This document shows, piece after piece, positions 17,419 through 25,558 of a stretch of 37,532 nucleotides of DNA (within the stretch, counting starts at the first letter, position 1; the number at the start of each line of letters is the position of its first letter). The translations under genes and the position numbers were made by a program. The stretch covers positions 98,723 to 136,254 of the forward strand of contig NZ_JAUMTY010000001.1 of the NCBI RefSeq assembly GCF_030530965.1. Reading direction: 5' to 3'. Source of the stretch: Corynebacterium sp. GTDB lineage: Bacteria > Actinomycetota > Actinomycetes > Mycobacteriales > Mycobacteriaceae. The notes beneath the pieces were generated by a model. That model was given only the letters and a program-made list of their open reading frames with translations, was not told where the DNA came from and made no database searches.

Positions 17419-18243
17419 GCGGGGAGGGTGGACAAACCATGATTTCCCCGCGTGAGATTGAGCTATTCCGTCGAGGATGATTCGTAATCCTGCATTTGCG
17501 CTTGCGCTGAGCAGTGCTCTCCACGCGTCAACTTCCCCGGTGTGTTGTGACAGAAGTTCATCCCACTCAAAAGCACGTGGATAACTTGATGCGGAGGAAG
17601 AAGCATCGTCGTCTGTTTGGGATGGTGCGTCACTGTTTCCGCTGTGGCCATCGTCGGCAGTAAAAACTGAGGAGGCAACAATTTTCGACGCCTCCGCCGC
17701 TGTTTGCTCACGGATGGCGAGACCGAGGATGAAGGAGATGAGCGTTGTTGAGCCGTCGAGGATTGCGTCCTCGTCGCCATCAGGAAGAGAAGAACGTAGG
17801 ATTTGCGACAATGCGGCGATAGGGTCGTTGGTTACCATTCCCGCTGGTAGTGCTGCGGATATGAGGTCTGCAGCATCCCGGCAACAGATGCATTGCCGGT
17901 AAAATCCGGCGCAGAATATATATGCATGTCGATACCACTGAGGGCGAGGGGGTTGCGACGTCGTCGCTGGTACGTCATGAGAAATTGGTGATAAGTCGGA
18001 ATCGCGCGATCCTTCCTCGTCATCGACGCTTTTCAGCAGTTGCTCCTTAAGGTCATCCAGAGGGGAAAGAAGCTCGTCAGCTACCCCACCGAGGAGGGCC
18101 TGCTTGTTGGGAAAATGCCAGTACAGTGCAGCTGGGGCGACGTCTAAGGTACGGGCGAGTCGCCGAATCGTGAGATCTCCTAACCCATACTCGTGCAGAA
18201 TGTTTAGAGCACTCGTGATGATCGCCGTCGTTGTGAGCTGCAT
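17416..18243 (-). CDS. TetR-family transcriptional regulator
   Basis: A 275-residue regulator with the N-terminal helix-turn-helix at about residues 5-50: IITSALNILHEYGLGDLTIRRLARTLDVAPAALYWHFPNKQALL is the classic TetR_N pattern. The ligand-binding C-terminal part is helical and contains two Ser/Asp-rich insertions (about 70-92 and 197-222). It has a CICCRDAADL segment in the ligand domain with three nearby cysteines. The gene stands immediately upstream of glgX, so glgX is one possible target, and autoregulation is likely by family habit. The ATG at 18243 has TATCTT 7 nt upstream, which suggests leaderless translation. The ligand is unknown; it is not clearly BioQ, although a BioQ-like site lies 1 kb away. 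Confidence 0.88.
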   Translation of the reverse strand: MQLTTTAIITSALNILHEYGLGDLTIRRLARTLDVAPAALYWHFPNKQALLGGVADELLSPLDDLKEQLLKSVDDEEGSRDSDLSPISHDVPATTSQPPRPQWYRHAYIFCAGFYRQCICCRDAADLISAALPAGMVTNDPIAALSQILRSSLPDGDEDAILDGSTTLISFILGLAIREQTAAEASKIVASSVFTADDGHSGNSDAPSQTDDDASSSASSYPRAFEWDELLSQHTGEVDAWRALLSASANAGLRIILDGIAQSHAGKSWFVHPPR

Positions 18244-18250
18244 ACCTTCA

Positions 18251-18256
18251 AAGATA
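18251..18256 (-). promoter_or_regulatory. Candidate leaderless -10 box of tetR
   Basis: TATCTT on the minus strand lies 7 nt before the ATG at 18243. A GAAGG sequence is present but only 1 nt from the start codon, too close for a normal ribosome binding site. Confidence 0.4.
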
Positions 18257-18478
18257 AACCGTTCGTGGACTGCGTTTCGAGCAAAGTAGCGTAGTTTTTC
18301 GCAATGACGGCAATCGTCGCCGGGGCATTCGACGTCGGCTAGCGTGTCGCCAGTGGACGTGTCGCGTTAAGGTGTCAAAATTCTGTGAGAACCCTGGAAG
18401 CTTTGGGGAATATGCGGATATTAATAGCGGGAAAGGTAGAATGACCGCGGTATCTTAGTGGTAAAGGAGCTATGTGTC

Positions 18479-19204
18479 GTGCCAGATGTAGTGTTGTCAG
18501 AAGCAGATGAGGTACAGGCTGCGGATCAGGGCGATAAAAGGGGACGGTCTCGCGCGCAGGTACGTCGGTGGGGGGCCGCGCTCATGACTGCATCGCTTTG
18601 TGGGGCATTAGCCGCTTGTTCACACGGGTCATCGTCGGATGATGAAACGAGTTCTTCGGCAGCTCAGACATCATCGAGTAGTTCTTCTGCGAAACCCGCA
18701 TCGTCTGCTGAAGCAACACAGCCGCCCGCAACACAATCAGATAACGCCGCCGGTGATCAGCAGTCCGGGGGTGCGAAACTCGGTGCGGATATTCCCACCG
18801 TTCCGGATTCGAATGAAACCCCGTCAAGTGGGCCCAAGCCGATCAACGGAAAGCCCGGTAGTGAACAAGACGTCGAGAGCATTAAGGATGCTCTTGGCCA
18901 CTACGGGGATACCTCCGGAACCGTGCGCCACTACTACGAAAGCACGAAGGCCTATACATGCAAGGATCGCATTGCTGCCCATCCGGAAGTGTTCTCTGAC
19001 GAGAACATCAATTCTCTGCCCAATGAGTCGATTGACAAGATGGGCTTAGCTGGCTCGATCCCGAAATTTAACAACATCTCCAACATCAAAGTCGACGGTG
19101 ACCGGGCGACTGCCTCGGTAAACACAACGTTCAATGGTGCGACCTCGACGGGGACGATGTTGTTCACCAAGGAAGATGGTCAGTGGAAAGTCTGCTCTGA
19201 CTAG
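18479..19204 (+). CDS. Predicted lipoprotein, family not recognised
   Basis: The 241-residue product has a basic N-terminal region (KRGRSRAQVRRW), a hydrophobic segment and a lipobox LAAC (Cys47), so it is predicted to be a membrane-anchored lipoprotein outside the cytoplasm. A long Ser/Thr/Gln/Pro tether (about 50-110) leads to a globular domain at about 125-241 (EQDVESIKDALGHYGDTSGT, then DGDRATASVNTTFNG, DGQWKVCSD), a shape like NTF2-fold lipoproteins of actinobacteria with two conserved-looking cysteines (CKDR and VCSD). I chose GTG at 18479 because AAAGGAG lies 9 nt upstream; an in-frame GTG at 18458 lies before that site. TAGAAT at 18437-18442 is a possible -10. Confidence 0.78.
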   Translation: MPDVVLSEADEVQAADQGDKRGRSRAQVRRWGAALMTASLCGALAACSHGSSSDDETSSSAAQTSSSSSSAKPASSAEATQPPATQSDNAAGDQQSGGAKLGADIPTVPDSNETPSSGPKPINGKPGSEQDVESIKDALGHYGDTSGTVRHYYESTKAYTCKDRIAAHPEVFSDENINSLPNESIDKMGLAGSIPKFNNISNIKVDGDRATASVNTTFNGATSTGTMLFTKEDGQWKVCSD

Positions 19205-19228
19205 AAATTACCCCCTTGCTGTGTCTCA

Positions 19229-19257
19229 TTGAACAGTGTTCAGGAATGGAATAACCT
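19229..19257 (+). promoter_or_regulatory. Promoter of bioB
   Basis: TTGAAC (19229-19234) and TAACCT (19252-19257) are separated by exactly 17 nt. Transcription would start near 19264, leaving a leader of about 48 nt. The leader holds an inverted repeat of GGTGGTT with AATCACC, and then GGAGG as the ribosome binding site. Confidence 0.6.
19230..19242. promoter_or_regulatory. BioQ-type operator of the bioB promoter
   Basis: TGAACAGTGTTCA is a perfect 13-bp palindrome of the form TGAAC-N3-GTTCA. Established work on corynebacterial BioQ, a TetR-type repressor of biotin genes, describes a 13-bp site beginning TGAAC-N3-GTT. The site covers the -35 box of the bioB promoter, the right place for repression. 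A further half-like TGAAC lies at 19258-19262. Confidence 0.75.
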
Positions 19258-19311
19258 TGAACACAACGATGGTGGTTATCCGGAGAATCACCACGGTTAT
19301 GGAGGTACAGC

Positions 19312-20379
19312 ATGATGTCGGAGAACACGACGCAACAGACAAGAACGAGTCAGTCGGCCACCAGCACTGATACAGCCTCGGCCGAACAAGACATTTTGGA
19401 CCTGGCCCGCGAAAAGGTCCTCGAGCGTGGGGAAGGGCTTTCTCAACCAGAAATTGTTCGGGCGATGACGATTTCTGACGATCGTATCGACGAACTCCTT
19501 GCTCTGGCACACGAGGTTCGGCTGCGCTGGTGTGGTGATGCAGTTGAGGCAGAAGGAATTATCTCCCTGAAGACGGGTGGGTGCCCGGAAGACTGCCACT
19601 TCTGTGCACAGTCCGGACTCTTTGAATCGCCTGTCCGGTCGGCGTGGCTCGATATCCCGGCCCTTGTGGAAGCTGCTAAGCAAACAGCAAAGACGGGCGC
19701 GACGGAATTTTGTATCGTTGCCGCCGTCAAAGGGCCCGACGAACGCTTGATGAGCCAGCTTGAAGAGGCCATCGCTGCGATTAAAGCAGAAGTCGACATC
19801 GAAGTTGCTGCCTCCATCGGCATCCTTACCAAGGAGCAAGTGGAACGCCTGGCGAAGGCAGGGGTCCACCGCTACAACCACAACCTGGAAACCGCGAAGA
19901 GCTACTTCCCCCACGTGGTAACAACCCACTCCTGGGAGAAGCGTCGCGAGACCTGCGAGATGGTCCGTGACGCAGGCATGGAAGTCTGCTGCGGTGGCAT
20001 CGTGGGAATGGGGGAGACCGTTGAGCAACGCGCAGAGTTCGCTGCTCAATTGGCTGAACTCCGCCCCGACGAAGTCCCCATGAACTTCCTTGATCCTCGC
20101 CCCGGCACGCCCTTTGCTAATCGGCCGGTCATGGAATCGAACGAGGCGCTCAAGACCATTGGAGCTTTCCGCTTAGCATTGCCCAAGACCATTCTGCGGT
20201 TCGCCGGCGGACGAGAGCTCACCCTGGGCGACCTGGGCGCAGAAAAAGGCCTCCTCGGTGGCATTAACGCGATCATCGTCGGTAACTACTTGACGACGCT
20301 GGGTCGCCCCCAGGAAACCGACGTCGACATGCTTAACCGGTTGCACCTGCCGATTAAAGCCCTGAATGCGACTGTCTAA
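19312..20379 (+). CDS. bioB: Biotin synthase BioB
   Basis: A 355-residue radical SAM enzyme that inserts sulfur into dethiobiotin, the last step of biotin synthesis. The radical SAM cluster motif is CPEDCHFC (Cys91, Cys95, Cys98). Other family segments are AVEAEGIISLKTGG, HRYNHNLETAKSYF (174-187 region), CCGGIVGMGET, and the C-terminal RFAGGRELTLGDLGAEKGLLGGINAIIVGNYLTT. Length is normal apart from a polar 25-residue N-terminal tail. Two ATGs lie in tandem at 19312 and 19315; GGAGG is 7 nt before the first. bsaP follows after 9 nt. The promoter carries a BioQ-type operator. Confidence 0.97.
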   Translation: MMSENTTQQTRTSQSATSTDTASAEQDILDLAREKVLERGEGLSQPEIVRAMTISDDRIDELLALAHEVRLRWCGDAVEAEGIISLKTGGCPEDCHFCAQSGLFESPVRSAWLDIPALVEAAKQTAKTGATEFCIVAAVKGPDERLMSQLEEAIAAIKAEVDIEVAASIGILTKEQVERLAKAGVHRYNHNLETAKSYFPHVVTTHSWEKRRETCEMVRDAGMEVCCGGIVGMGETVEQRAEFAAQLAELRPDEVPMNFLDPRPGTPFANRPVMESNEALKTIGAFRLALPKTILRFAGGRELTLGDLGAEKGLLGGINAIIVGNYLTTLGRPQETDVDMLNRLHLPIKALNATV

Positions 20380-20388
20380 GGTGGCGCA

Positions 20389-20709
20389 ATGTCGGAAGTA
20401 ACCACTGCCCGCGAGGGAGTACCGAAGAAGAAGCCCGTTCGGCGTCGGCCCCGTAAAATTGCCTCTACCGAGTTGGCGGATGCCATCATTGCTGGCGACG
20501 CCCCTCTGTACGATCCCTTCACTGGCACTGAACTCAGTACCGGCGAGACTCCCCACTATTCACCGTCCATGAGGGCGGGGCTCGAAGCGCCACGATTTTG
20601 CCAGTTGTGCGGCAGACGCATGGTGGTCCAGGTTCGCCCAGATGGATGGACTGCGGTCTGCTCGAGGCACGGGGAGCTAGATTCTGTTCTCCTCGATCCC
20701 CATCGCTGA
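20389..20709 (+). CDS. bsaP: Biotin synthase auxiliary protein BsaP
   Basis: A 106-residue protein directly after bioB. It matches the short protein that follows bioB in mycobacteria and corynebacteria and has been described there as an auxiliary factor (BsaP) needed for BioB activity, thought to help the iron-sulfur cluster. The conserved part is FDPFTGT-like YDPFTGTELSTG, then APRFCQLCGRRMVVQVRPDGW and CSRHG: two Cys in CxxC and a third Cys, a probable metal site. The N terminus has an extra basic tail (KKKPVRRRPRK). AGGTGG lies 4 nt before the ATG, overlapping the end of bioB, so the two are one operon. Confidence 0.88.
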   Translation: MSEVTTAREGVPKKKPVRRRPRKIASTELADAIIAGDAPLYDPFTGTELSTGETPHYSPSMRAGLEAPRFCQLCGRRMVVQVRPDGWTAVCSRHGELDSVLLDPHR

Positions 20710-20743
20710 ATTGACCACGCATCCCCATTATCGCGGCCACCCC

Positions 20744-20749
20744 TATAAT
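20744..20749 (+). promoter_or_regulatory. Consensus -10 box with leaderless GTG start
   Basis: A perfect TATAAT lies 7 nt before GTG 20757. It overlaps an in-frame ATG at 20748, which therefore cannot be the start of a transcript made from this promoter. Confidence 0.65.
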
Positions 20750-20756
20750 GGTTCCG

Positions 20757-21293
20757 GTGTTACGTTCTGATCGGTATCGCCGAGCCCTGATAGTTTTGAT
20801 AGCTATCCTTGCTGTCTTCGCCGTGGGTGGCTGCGTATGGGGAATTTTCATTCCGACGACCACCGCCACCGTAGATAGCGGTTATCTGTCGACCGATCCG
20901 ACTCAAGATGGACGAGAGTTCACCGGTTTTGTAGCCCTCGTTGCTGGCCTTTTTGTGTTGTCGATGGGTAGCGCCCTGGCCGCGTGGGGATGGGCACCAC
21001 GTTCGCGTGGACCGCTCATGATATGGCTTCTAGCCATCGTGGCGGTGCTCGGGGGAATTATTTTTATCGAGGTGGGAAACGCTGTCGCGTCCAGCTTGCA
21101 CCCACTTCCGGATGTCGACGATGTCCATTCCGGCCAAACCATTACGTGGGCCCCTCACATCACTCCAGGAGCGGCCCTTGCCGTTCCACCATTATTGGCG
21201 TCATTGACATATTGGTGCGCAGCCGTCGTCGGGAAGGGGGACTTTCCTGATGAAGTACCTTCTCTTGAGCGTCACAACAGCGCGGTAGATTAG
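20757..21293 (+). CDS. DUF2567-like membrane protein
   Basis: A 178-residue membrane protein with four hydrophobic segments (about 9-32, 58-78, 86-108 and 137-156) and a hydrophilic loop after the first (TATVDSGYLSTDPTQDGREF). The same kind of protein (DUF2567) follows the bioB-bsaP pair in mycobacteria, so this neighbourhood is conserved, though a role in biotin metabolism is only guessed. I chose GTG 20757 and not ATG 20748 because a perfect TATAAT stands 7 nt before the GTG. It has its own promoter and is 47 nt from bsaP. hisD follows after 61 nt. Confidence 0.75.
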   Translation: MLRSDRYRRALIVLIAILAVFAVGGCVWGIFIPTTTATVDSGYLSTDPTQDGREFTGFVALVAGLFVLSMGSALAAWGWAPRSRGPLMIWLLAIVAVLGGIIFIEVGNAVASSLHPLPDVDDVHSGQTITWAPHITPGAALAVPPLLASLTYWCAAVVGKGDFPDEVPSLERHNSAVD

Positions 21294-21354
21294 CATTACA
21301 CGAAAGAAGCAGTAACGGCCGTCTCATAGGCCTCGGCAGAACCGAAGGATATCA

Positions 21355-22686
21355 ATGCTCTCCCTAACCGACATGCGTGGAACCAACCCCACCGTTAGTG
21401 AACTTCGTGCCACTTTGCCCCGCGGTGGGACCGACATCGATTCCGTGATCCCGACAGTTCAGCCCATCGTTGAGGCCGTCAAGAAAGATGGCGTGGCGGC
21501 TGCACAAGAGTACGGGCAGCGGTTCGATGGCGTTGTACCGGAGAGTATCCGAGTTCCTCGCGACGTGATCACCGACGCTGTCAACTCCCTCGATGCAACC
21601 GTGCGGGAGGCATTAGAACACGCCATTGAGCGCGTTCGGCGGGTCCACGCTGCGATTAAGCCCAGCGATAACGTTATTTCTGTCACCGAGGGCGGCGTGG
21701 TGACTGAAAAATTCATCCCAGTCGGGCGCGTGGGGTTGTACGTCCCCGGTGGGCAGGCCGTGTATCCGTCGAGTGTCATCATGAACGTTGTGCCGGCGCA
21801 GGAAGCAGGGGTTGGTTCACTCGTCGTTGCTTCTCCTCCCCAAAAAGAATGTGGTGGATGGCCTCACCCGACGATTCTTGCTGCATGTGGGCTTCTTGGT
21901 GTGGATGAAGTGTGGTCTGTCGGTGGCGCACAGGCAATAGCTCTCATGGCTTATGGTGACGAGCAGGCAGATGATCCATTGGTGCCGGTTGATATGGTGA
22001 CCGGGCCGGGCAACATTTTCGTCACCGCAGCGAAGCGTTTGTGCCGTAGCGTCGTGGGAATTGATGCAGAAGCGGGTCCGACGGAAATAGCAATTATCGC
22101 CGATTCCACTGCTGATCCGGTTCATGTCGCCTATGACCTCATCAGCCAGGCGGAGCATGATCCGATGGCAGCCAGCGTTCTGATTACGGATTCCGCGTCA
22201 TTTGCTCAGCAGGTCGATGAAGAAGTAGAGAAGCGGTATTCAATTACCCGTAATACCGATCGTGTTGCTCAGGCATTACAGGGTAAGCAATCTGGCATCA
22301 TTCTTGTCGACGATATATCTGCTGCGATTCGGGTGGCTGATGCTTATGCACCCGAGCATCTCGAAATTCAGACACACAACGCCCGTGAGGATGCAGCTCA
22401 GATCCGTAACGCGGGGGCCATTTTCGTCGGGCCTTTTTCACCGGTTCCGCTGGGGGATTACGCCGCTGGATCAAACCATGTTCTTCCCACATCGGGATCG
22501 GCGCGGTATAGCTCCGGTTTATCGACGCATACCTTCGTTAAGTCGGTTCACGTTATTGAATACGATGAAGCTGCCCTCAAAGGTACGGCCGATACTATCG
22601 TCGCTCTTTCAAATGCGGAGCAGCTTCCGGCGCATGGTGAAGCAGTACGTGCTCGGTTCGAGGACCTTATAGCCGGGAATAAGTAA
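21355..22686 (+). CDS. hisD: Histidinol dehydrogenase HisD
   Basis: A 443-residue NAD-dependent, zinc-binding enzyme that oxidises histidinol to histidine, the last two steps. Seen are VGLYVPGG, GPGNIFVTAAKR (near 217-228), AEAGPTEIAIIAD, the zinc-site segment SQAEHDPMA (Gln and His), and the end motif SSGLSTHTFVKSV with the second catalytic His. The length is normal. GAAGGA 5 nt before the ATG is a good ribosome binding site. It heads the histidine cluster; a promoter probably lies in the 61-nt gap or in the end of the DUF2567 gene (TAGATT at 21285-21291 region), but it is not clear. Confidence 0.97.
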   Translation: MLSLTDMRGTNPTVSELRATLPRGGTDIDSVIPTVQPIVEAVKKDGVAAAQEYGQRFDGVVPESIRVPRDVITDAVNSLDATVREALEHAIERVRRVHAAIKPSDNVISVTEGGVVTEKFIPVGRVGLYVPGGQAVYPSSVIMNVVPAQEAGVGSLVVASPPQKECGGWPHPTILAACGLLGVDEVWSVGGAQAIALMAYGDEQADDPLVPVDMVTGPGNIFVTAAKRLCRSVVGIDAEAGPTEIAIIADSTADPVHVAYDLISQAEHDPMAASVLITDSASFAQQVDEEVEKRYSITRNTDRVAQALQGKQSGIILVDDISAAIRVADAYAPEHLEIQTHNAREDAAQIRNAGAIFVGPFSPVPLGDYAAGSNHVLPTSGSARYSSGLSTHTFVKSVHVIEYDEAALKGTADTIVALSNAEQLPAHGEAVRARFEDLIAGNK

Positions 22687-22720
22687 TTCTAACGAATAAA
22701 AAGCCGTATCGACCGGAGTA

Positions 22721-22736
22721 GCGAAATACTTTTCGC
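22721..22736. repeat. Inverted repeat in the hisD-hisC gap
   Basis: GCGAAA and TTTCGC pair across a 4-nt loop in the 84-nt gap between hisD and hisC. No T tract follows, so it may stabilise or process the message rather than end it. Confidence 0.45.
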
Positions 22737-22770
22737 GACCATACGTGGATAGAAAAGGGGAGAGTACATA

Positions 22771-24039
22771 GTGGCACCGACGAATGATGATCAGAAATTA
22801 TCACGTGGCAGTGGTGAGGACAGTACCGCCGATAAGTCCCGCACATTAGGAGGAAATGTCACGCTTGATGCCCTACCTCTGCGTGAAGAATTCCGCGGGG
22901 AAACTGCGTATGGGGCCCCGCAATTAGAGCTCGACGTCAGATTAAATACGAATGAGAATCCGTATCCTCCGTCGCCACGAATAGTTGCTGATCTCGTTAA
23001 AGAAGTGGAAAAGGTGGCGTCGGGGCTTAACCGCTATCCCGAGCGTGATTCCGTTATCTTGCGCCAGGAGCTCGCACGGTATGTGTCGGGACAAACCGGT
23101 GTAGCTGTAACTGAAGACAACATATGGGCTGCTAATGGGTCTAATGAGGTTCTTCAAGAGCTCTTGCAGGCTTTTGGAGGGCCTGGTCGGCGAGCATTAG
23201 GGTTCACTCCGAGTTATTCCATGCACCCTATTCTTGCTGCGGGGACGCACACGGAGTTCGTCGAATGTCCGCGACATGAAGCTCGTGGCTTCTCTATTGA
23301 TATTGACGAAGCGACTGCGGCTATTAAGAACTACCGTCCGTCGGTTGTCTTTATTACGACGCCGAATAATCCGACTGGCGGTACAACAAGTTTGGATAAT
23401 ATTCGGGTCCTGCTGGATGCTGTTTCTGATCCAGACGTTGATGGCATCGTCATTGTTGATGAGGCCTATGGTGAATTCGATGATGGCCCGAGCGCATGTG
23501 AATTGTTGAAGGATTATCCTGACCGGCTCGTCGTATCCCGAACGATGAGTAAGGCATTCGACTTCGCTGGTGGTCGGTTGGGGTATTTTGTCGCTGCTCC
23601 AGCTTTTGTCGAAGCTGTTATGTTGGTCCGGCTTCCTTACCACTTATCGGCATTATCGCAGGCTGCTGCGACTGTCGCGCTCCGGTATTCCTCCGATACG
23701 TTAGCCTCGGTGGAAAAAATAATTCGCGAACGTGAGCGGGTTCAGGAATCATTGCAGAAACTGGGATTCTCTGTTGTCCCGAGTAAATCTAATTTCCTTT
23801 TCTTCAAAGTCATTCCCGATGAGTCAACGAACTTCTCTAGCACGGCGCCCGCTAATGGAGATGCGTCACGGCGCGAGCTCACACAAGCAGCGTGGCAGGA
23901 GTTCCTTGATCGTGGAGTCCTCATCCGAGATGTAGGGGTCGACGGATATTTGCGGGTGACCATCGGACTTCCGACAGAGAATGATGAGTTCCTTTCCGCG
24001 GCTGGCCAGTATGCGAGCGAACACAACGGGTTACGGTGA
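22771..24039 (+). CDS. hisC: Histidinol-phosphate aminotransferase HisC
   Basis: A 422-residue PLP enzyme of fold type I that turns imidazole acetol phosphate into histidinol phosphate. Seen are LNTNENPYPPSP (58-69), the cofactor segment ANGSNEVLQ (121-129), FITTPNNPTGG (195-204), VDEAYGEF, and the PLP lysine in SRTMSKAFDFAGGRLGY (Lys261). It is about 50 residues longer than usual: an N-terminal tail of about 35 residues and a loop rich in Ser/Thr/Ala near residue 350-370 account for this. GTG 22771 has GGGGAG about 9 nt upstream. The last bases overlap the possible GTG start of hisB. Confidence 0.95.
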   Translation: MAPTNDDQKLSRGSGEDSTADKSRTLGGNVTLDALPLREEFRGETAYGAPQLELDVRLNTNENPYPPSPRIVADLVKEVEKVASGLNRYPERDSVILRQELARYVSGQTGVAVTEDNIWAANGSNEVLQELLQAFGGPGRRALGFTPSYSMHPILAAGTHTEFVECPRHEARGFSIDIDEATAAIKNYRPSVVFITTPNNPTGGTTSLDNIRVLLDAVSDPDVDGIVIVDEAYGEFDDGPSACELLKDYPDRLVVSRTMSKAFDFAGGRLGYFVAAPAFVEAVMLVRLPYHLSALSQAAATVALRYSSDTLASVEKIIRERERVQESLQKLGFSVVPSKSNFLFFKVIPDESTNFSSTAPANGDASRRELTQAAWQEFLDRGVLIRDVGVDGYLRVTIGLPTENDEFLSAAGQYASEHNGLR

Positions 24040-24044
24040 ACCAT

Positions 24045-24701
24045 ATGAGCAATAACAATGACGAGAGTCTGAACCAGCAAGAAAGAAATTGCGGAGAATT
24101 CCCCTCCCGACGGGGCCATTGTGAGCGCGAGACGAAAGAATCTCGAATCACCGTTGACATTAACCTCGACGGCTCTGGCATTACTGACATTTCGACGGGA
24201 TTGCCATTCTTCGACCACATGCTCAATGCGGTGGGAACCCACGGCAGCTTTGACTTAACAGTTAAAGCAGAGGGCGATACCGATGTTGACGCTCACCACA
24301 CCGTGGAAGATACGGCCATTGTTATGGGCGAGGCATTACACAAAGCTTTGGGAGACAAAGCTGGTATCCGCCGCTTCGGGTCAAGTTTCATCCCGATGGA
24401 TGAGACGCTAGCCCAAGCTGTCGTTGATGTGTCGGGACGCCCATATTGCGTCACGCGCGGTGAGCCCCAAGAGATGATGAATACGGTGATTGGTAATCAC
24501 TATGCGACCGTGATTAATCAGCACTTCTTTGAATCGCTTGCGTTCCACGCGCGTATTGCTTTGCACGTCCGCGTTCTGTATGGACGCGATCCGCATCACA
24601 TCACGGAGGCTGAATACAAGGCAGTTGCCCGCGCCCTCCGCGAGGCCGTTGAACGTGACCCGAGAGTTCATGGTGTTCCATCCACGAAAGGGGCGCTGTA
24701 A
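24045..24701 (+). CDS. hisB: Imidazoleglycerol-phosphate dehydratase HisB
   Basis: A 218-residue monofunctional dehydratase that converts imidazole glycerol phosphate to imidazole acetol phosphate using manganese. The two half-motifs of the fold are present: LPFFDHML...DAHHTVEDTA and FFESLAFHARIALHV...HHITEAEYKAVARAL. An N-terminal tail of about 28 polar residues (SNNNDESLNQQERN) precedes the conserved KESRITVDINLDGSG. There is no phosphatase domain. The choice between ATG 24045 and an overlapping GTG at 24036 is open: the GTG overlaps the hisC stop and would give 221 residues. hisH starts 2 nt after the stop. Confidence 0.95.
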   Translation: MSNNNDESLNQQERNCGEFPSRRGHCERETKESRITVDINLDGSGITDISTGLPFFDHMLNAVGTHGSFDLTVKAEGDTDVDAHHTVEDTAIVMGEALHKALGDKAGIRRFGSSFIPMDETLAQAVVDVSGRPYCVTRGEPQEMMNTVIGNHYATVINQHFFESLAFHARIALHVRVLYGRDPHHITEAEYKAVARALREAVERDPRVHGVPSTKGAL

Positions 24702-24703
24702 GT

Positions 24704-25516
24704 ATGGCGCAGAGCACGTCACGTCCTTCAGTGGCAATCCTTGATTACGGCTCGGGAAACCTTCGATCCGCCGAACGCGCTATAGAACGTGCAGGGGCCG
24801 AGGTCACGATTACCGCTGATCCAGAACGTGTTCTTGCCGCCGACGGATTGTTGGTTCCTGGAGTCGGGGCATTCGCAGCGTGCATGAAGGGCTTGCGCTC
24901 GGTCTATGGTCCACGGTTAATCGGTCAGCGCCTCGCCGGTGGCCGTCCTGTGCTTGGCATCTGCGTTGGTATGCAGGTGCTTTTCGATAGCGGAGTCGAG
25001 TTTGCCGACGGTATTCACGACGACGCAGAGGCCCTCCCCGTATCGGATTCCCCAGATAGCGGGGACGCCACGCCCTCGGGTCGACGTGACGACGTCATTC
25101 GTGACCCAGAGACGGGACGACCGATCGACCCGACGGTGTCGTCGACAGAGATATCTGATGATGGAGTGCTGAGTACTCCTGGTTGTGGTGAGTGGCCAGG
25201 GACGGTTGAGCGCCTGACAGCGAAAGTGCTGCCTCATATGGGATGGAACACACTCGACATTCCCGAGGGATCCCGAATGTTCGAGGGAGTGGCCCCCGAT
25301 GATCGGGTGTACTTTGTACACTCCTATGCGGCTCAACACTGGGATATGGCATCGGATGATCACGTTGCCCCAGCGAAAGTGACCTGGTCCACGCACGAAA
25401 ACTGCCGTTTCATTGCCGCGGTAGAAAATGGCCCCTTGTGGGCGACTCAGTTCCACCCGGAGAAATCTGGTTCTGTCGGCGCTGTGATTCTCCGCAACTG
25501 GGTGGAGACTTTGTAA
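24704..25516 (+). CDS. hisH: IGP synthase glutaminase subunit HisH with an extra loop
   Basis: A class I glutamine amidotransferase that supplies ammonia to HisF. The triad is present: Cys87 in GICVGMQVLF, His251 and Glu253 in QFHPEKSG. It has 270 residues where about 205-215 is usual. The surplus is an acidic, Pro/Ser/Asp-rich segment at about residues 103-157 (EALPVSDSPDSGDATPS onward) set between the nucleophile domain and GCGEWPGTVERL. The frame is open through it, so it is an insertion and not a frameshift. AAGGGG lies 9 nt before the ATG. Its partner HisF is encoded in the fused gene 2 kb downstream. Confidence 0.95.
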   Translation: MAQSTSRPSVAILDYGSGNLRSAERAIERAGAEVTITADPERVLAADGLLVPGVGAFAACMKGLRSVYGPRLIGQRLAGGRPVLGICVGMQVLFDSGVEFADGIHDDAEALPVSDSPDSGDATPSGRRDDVIRDPETGRPIDPTVSSTEISDDGVLSTPGCGEWPGTVERLTAKVLPHMGWNTLDIPEGSRMFEGVAPDDRVYFVHSYAAQHWDMASDDHVAPAKVTWSTHENCRFIAAVENGPLWATQFHPEKSGSVGAVILRNWVETL

Positions 25517-25546
25517 AGTTTTATCAGCTGTAGGTGTGATCTCCGT

Positions 25547-25552
25547 TATGAT
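25547..25552 (+). promoter_or_regulatory. Candidate leaderless -10 box of hisA
   Basis: TATGAT lies 6 nt before the hisA ATG, in the 42-nt gap after hisH, and no ribosome binding site is present. It suggests an internal promoter of the cluster. Confidence 0.5.
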
Positions 25553-25558
25553 TCATCT

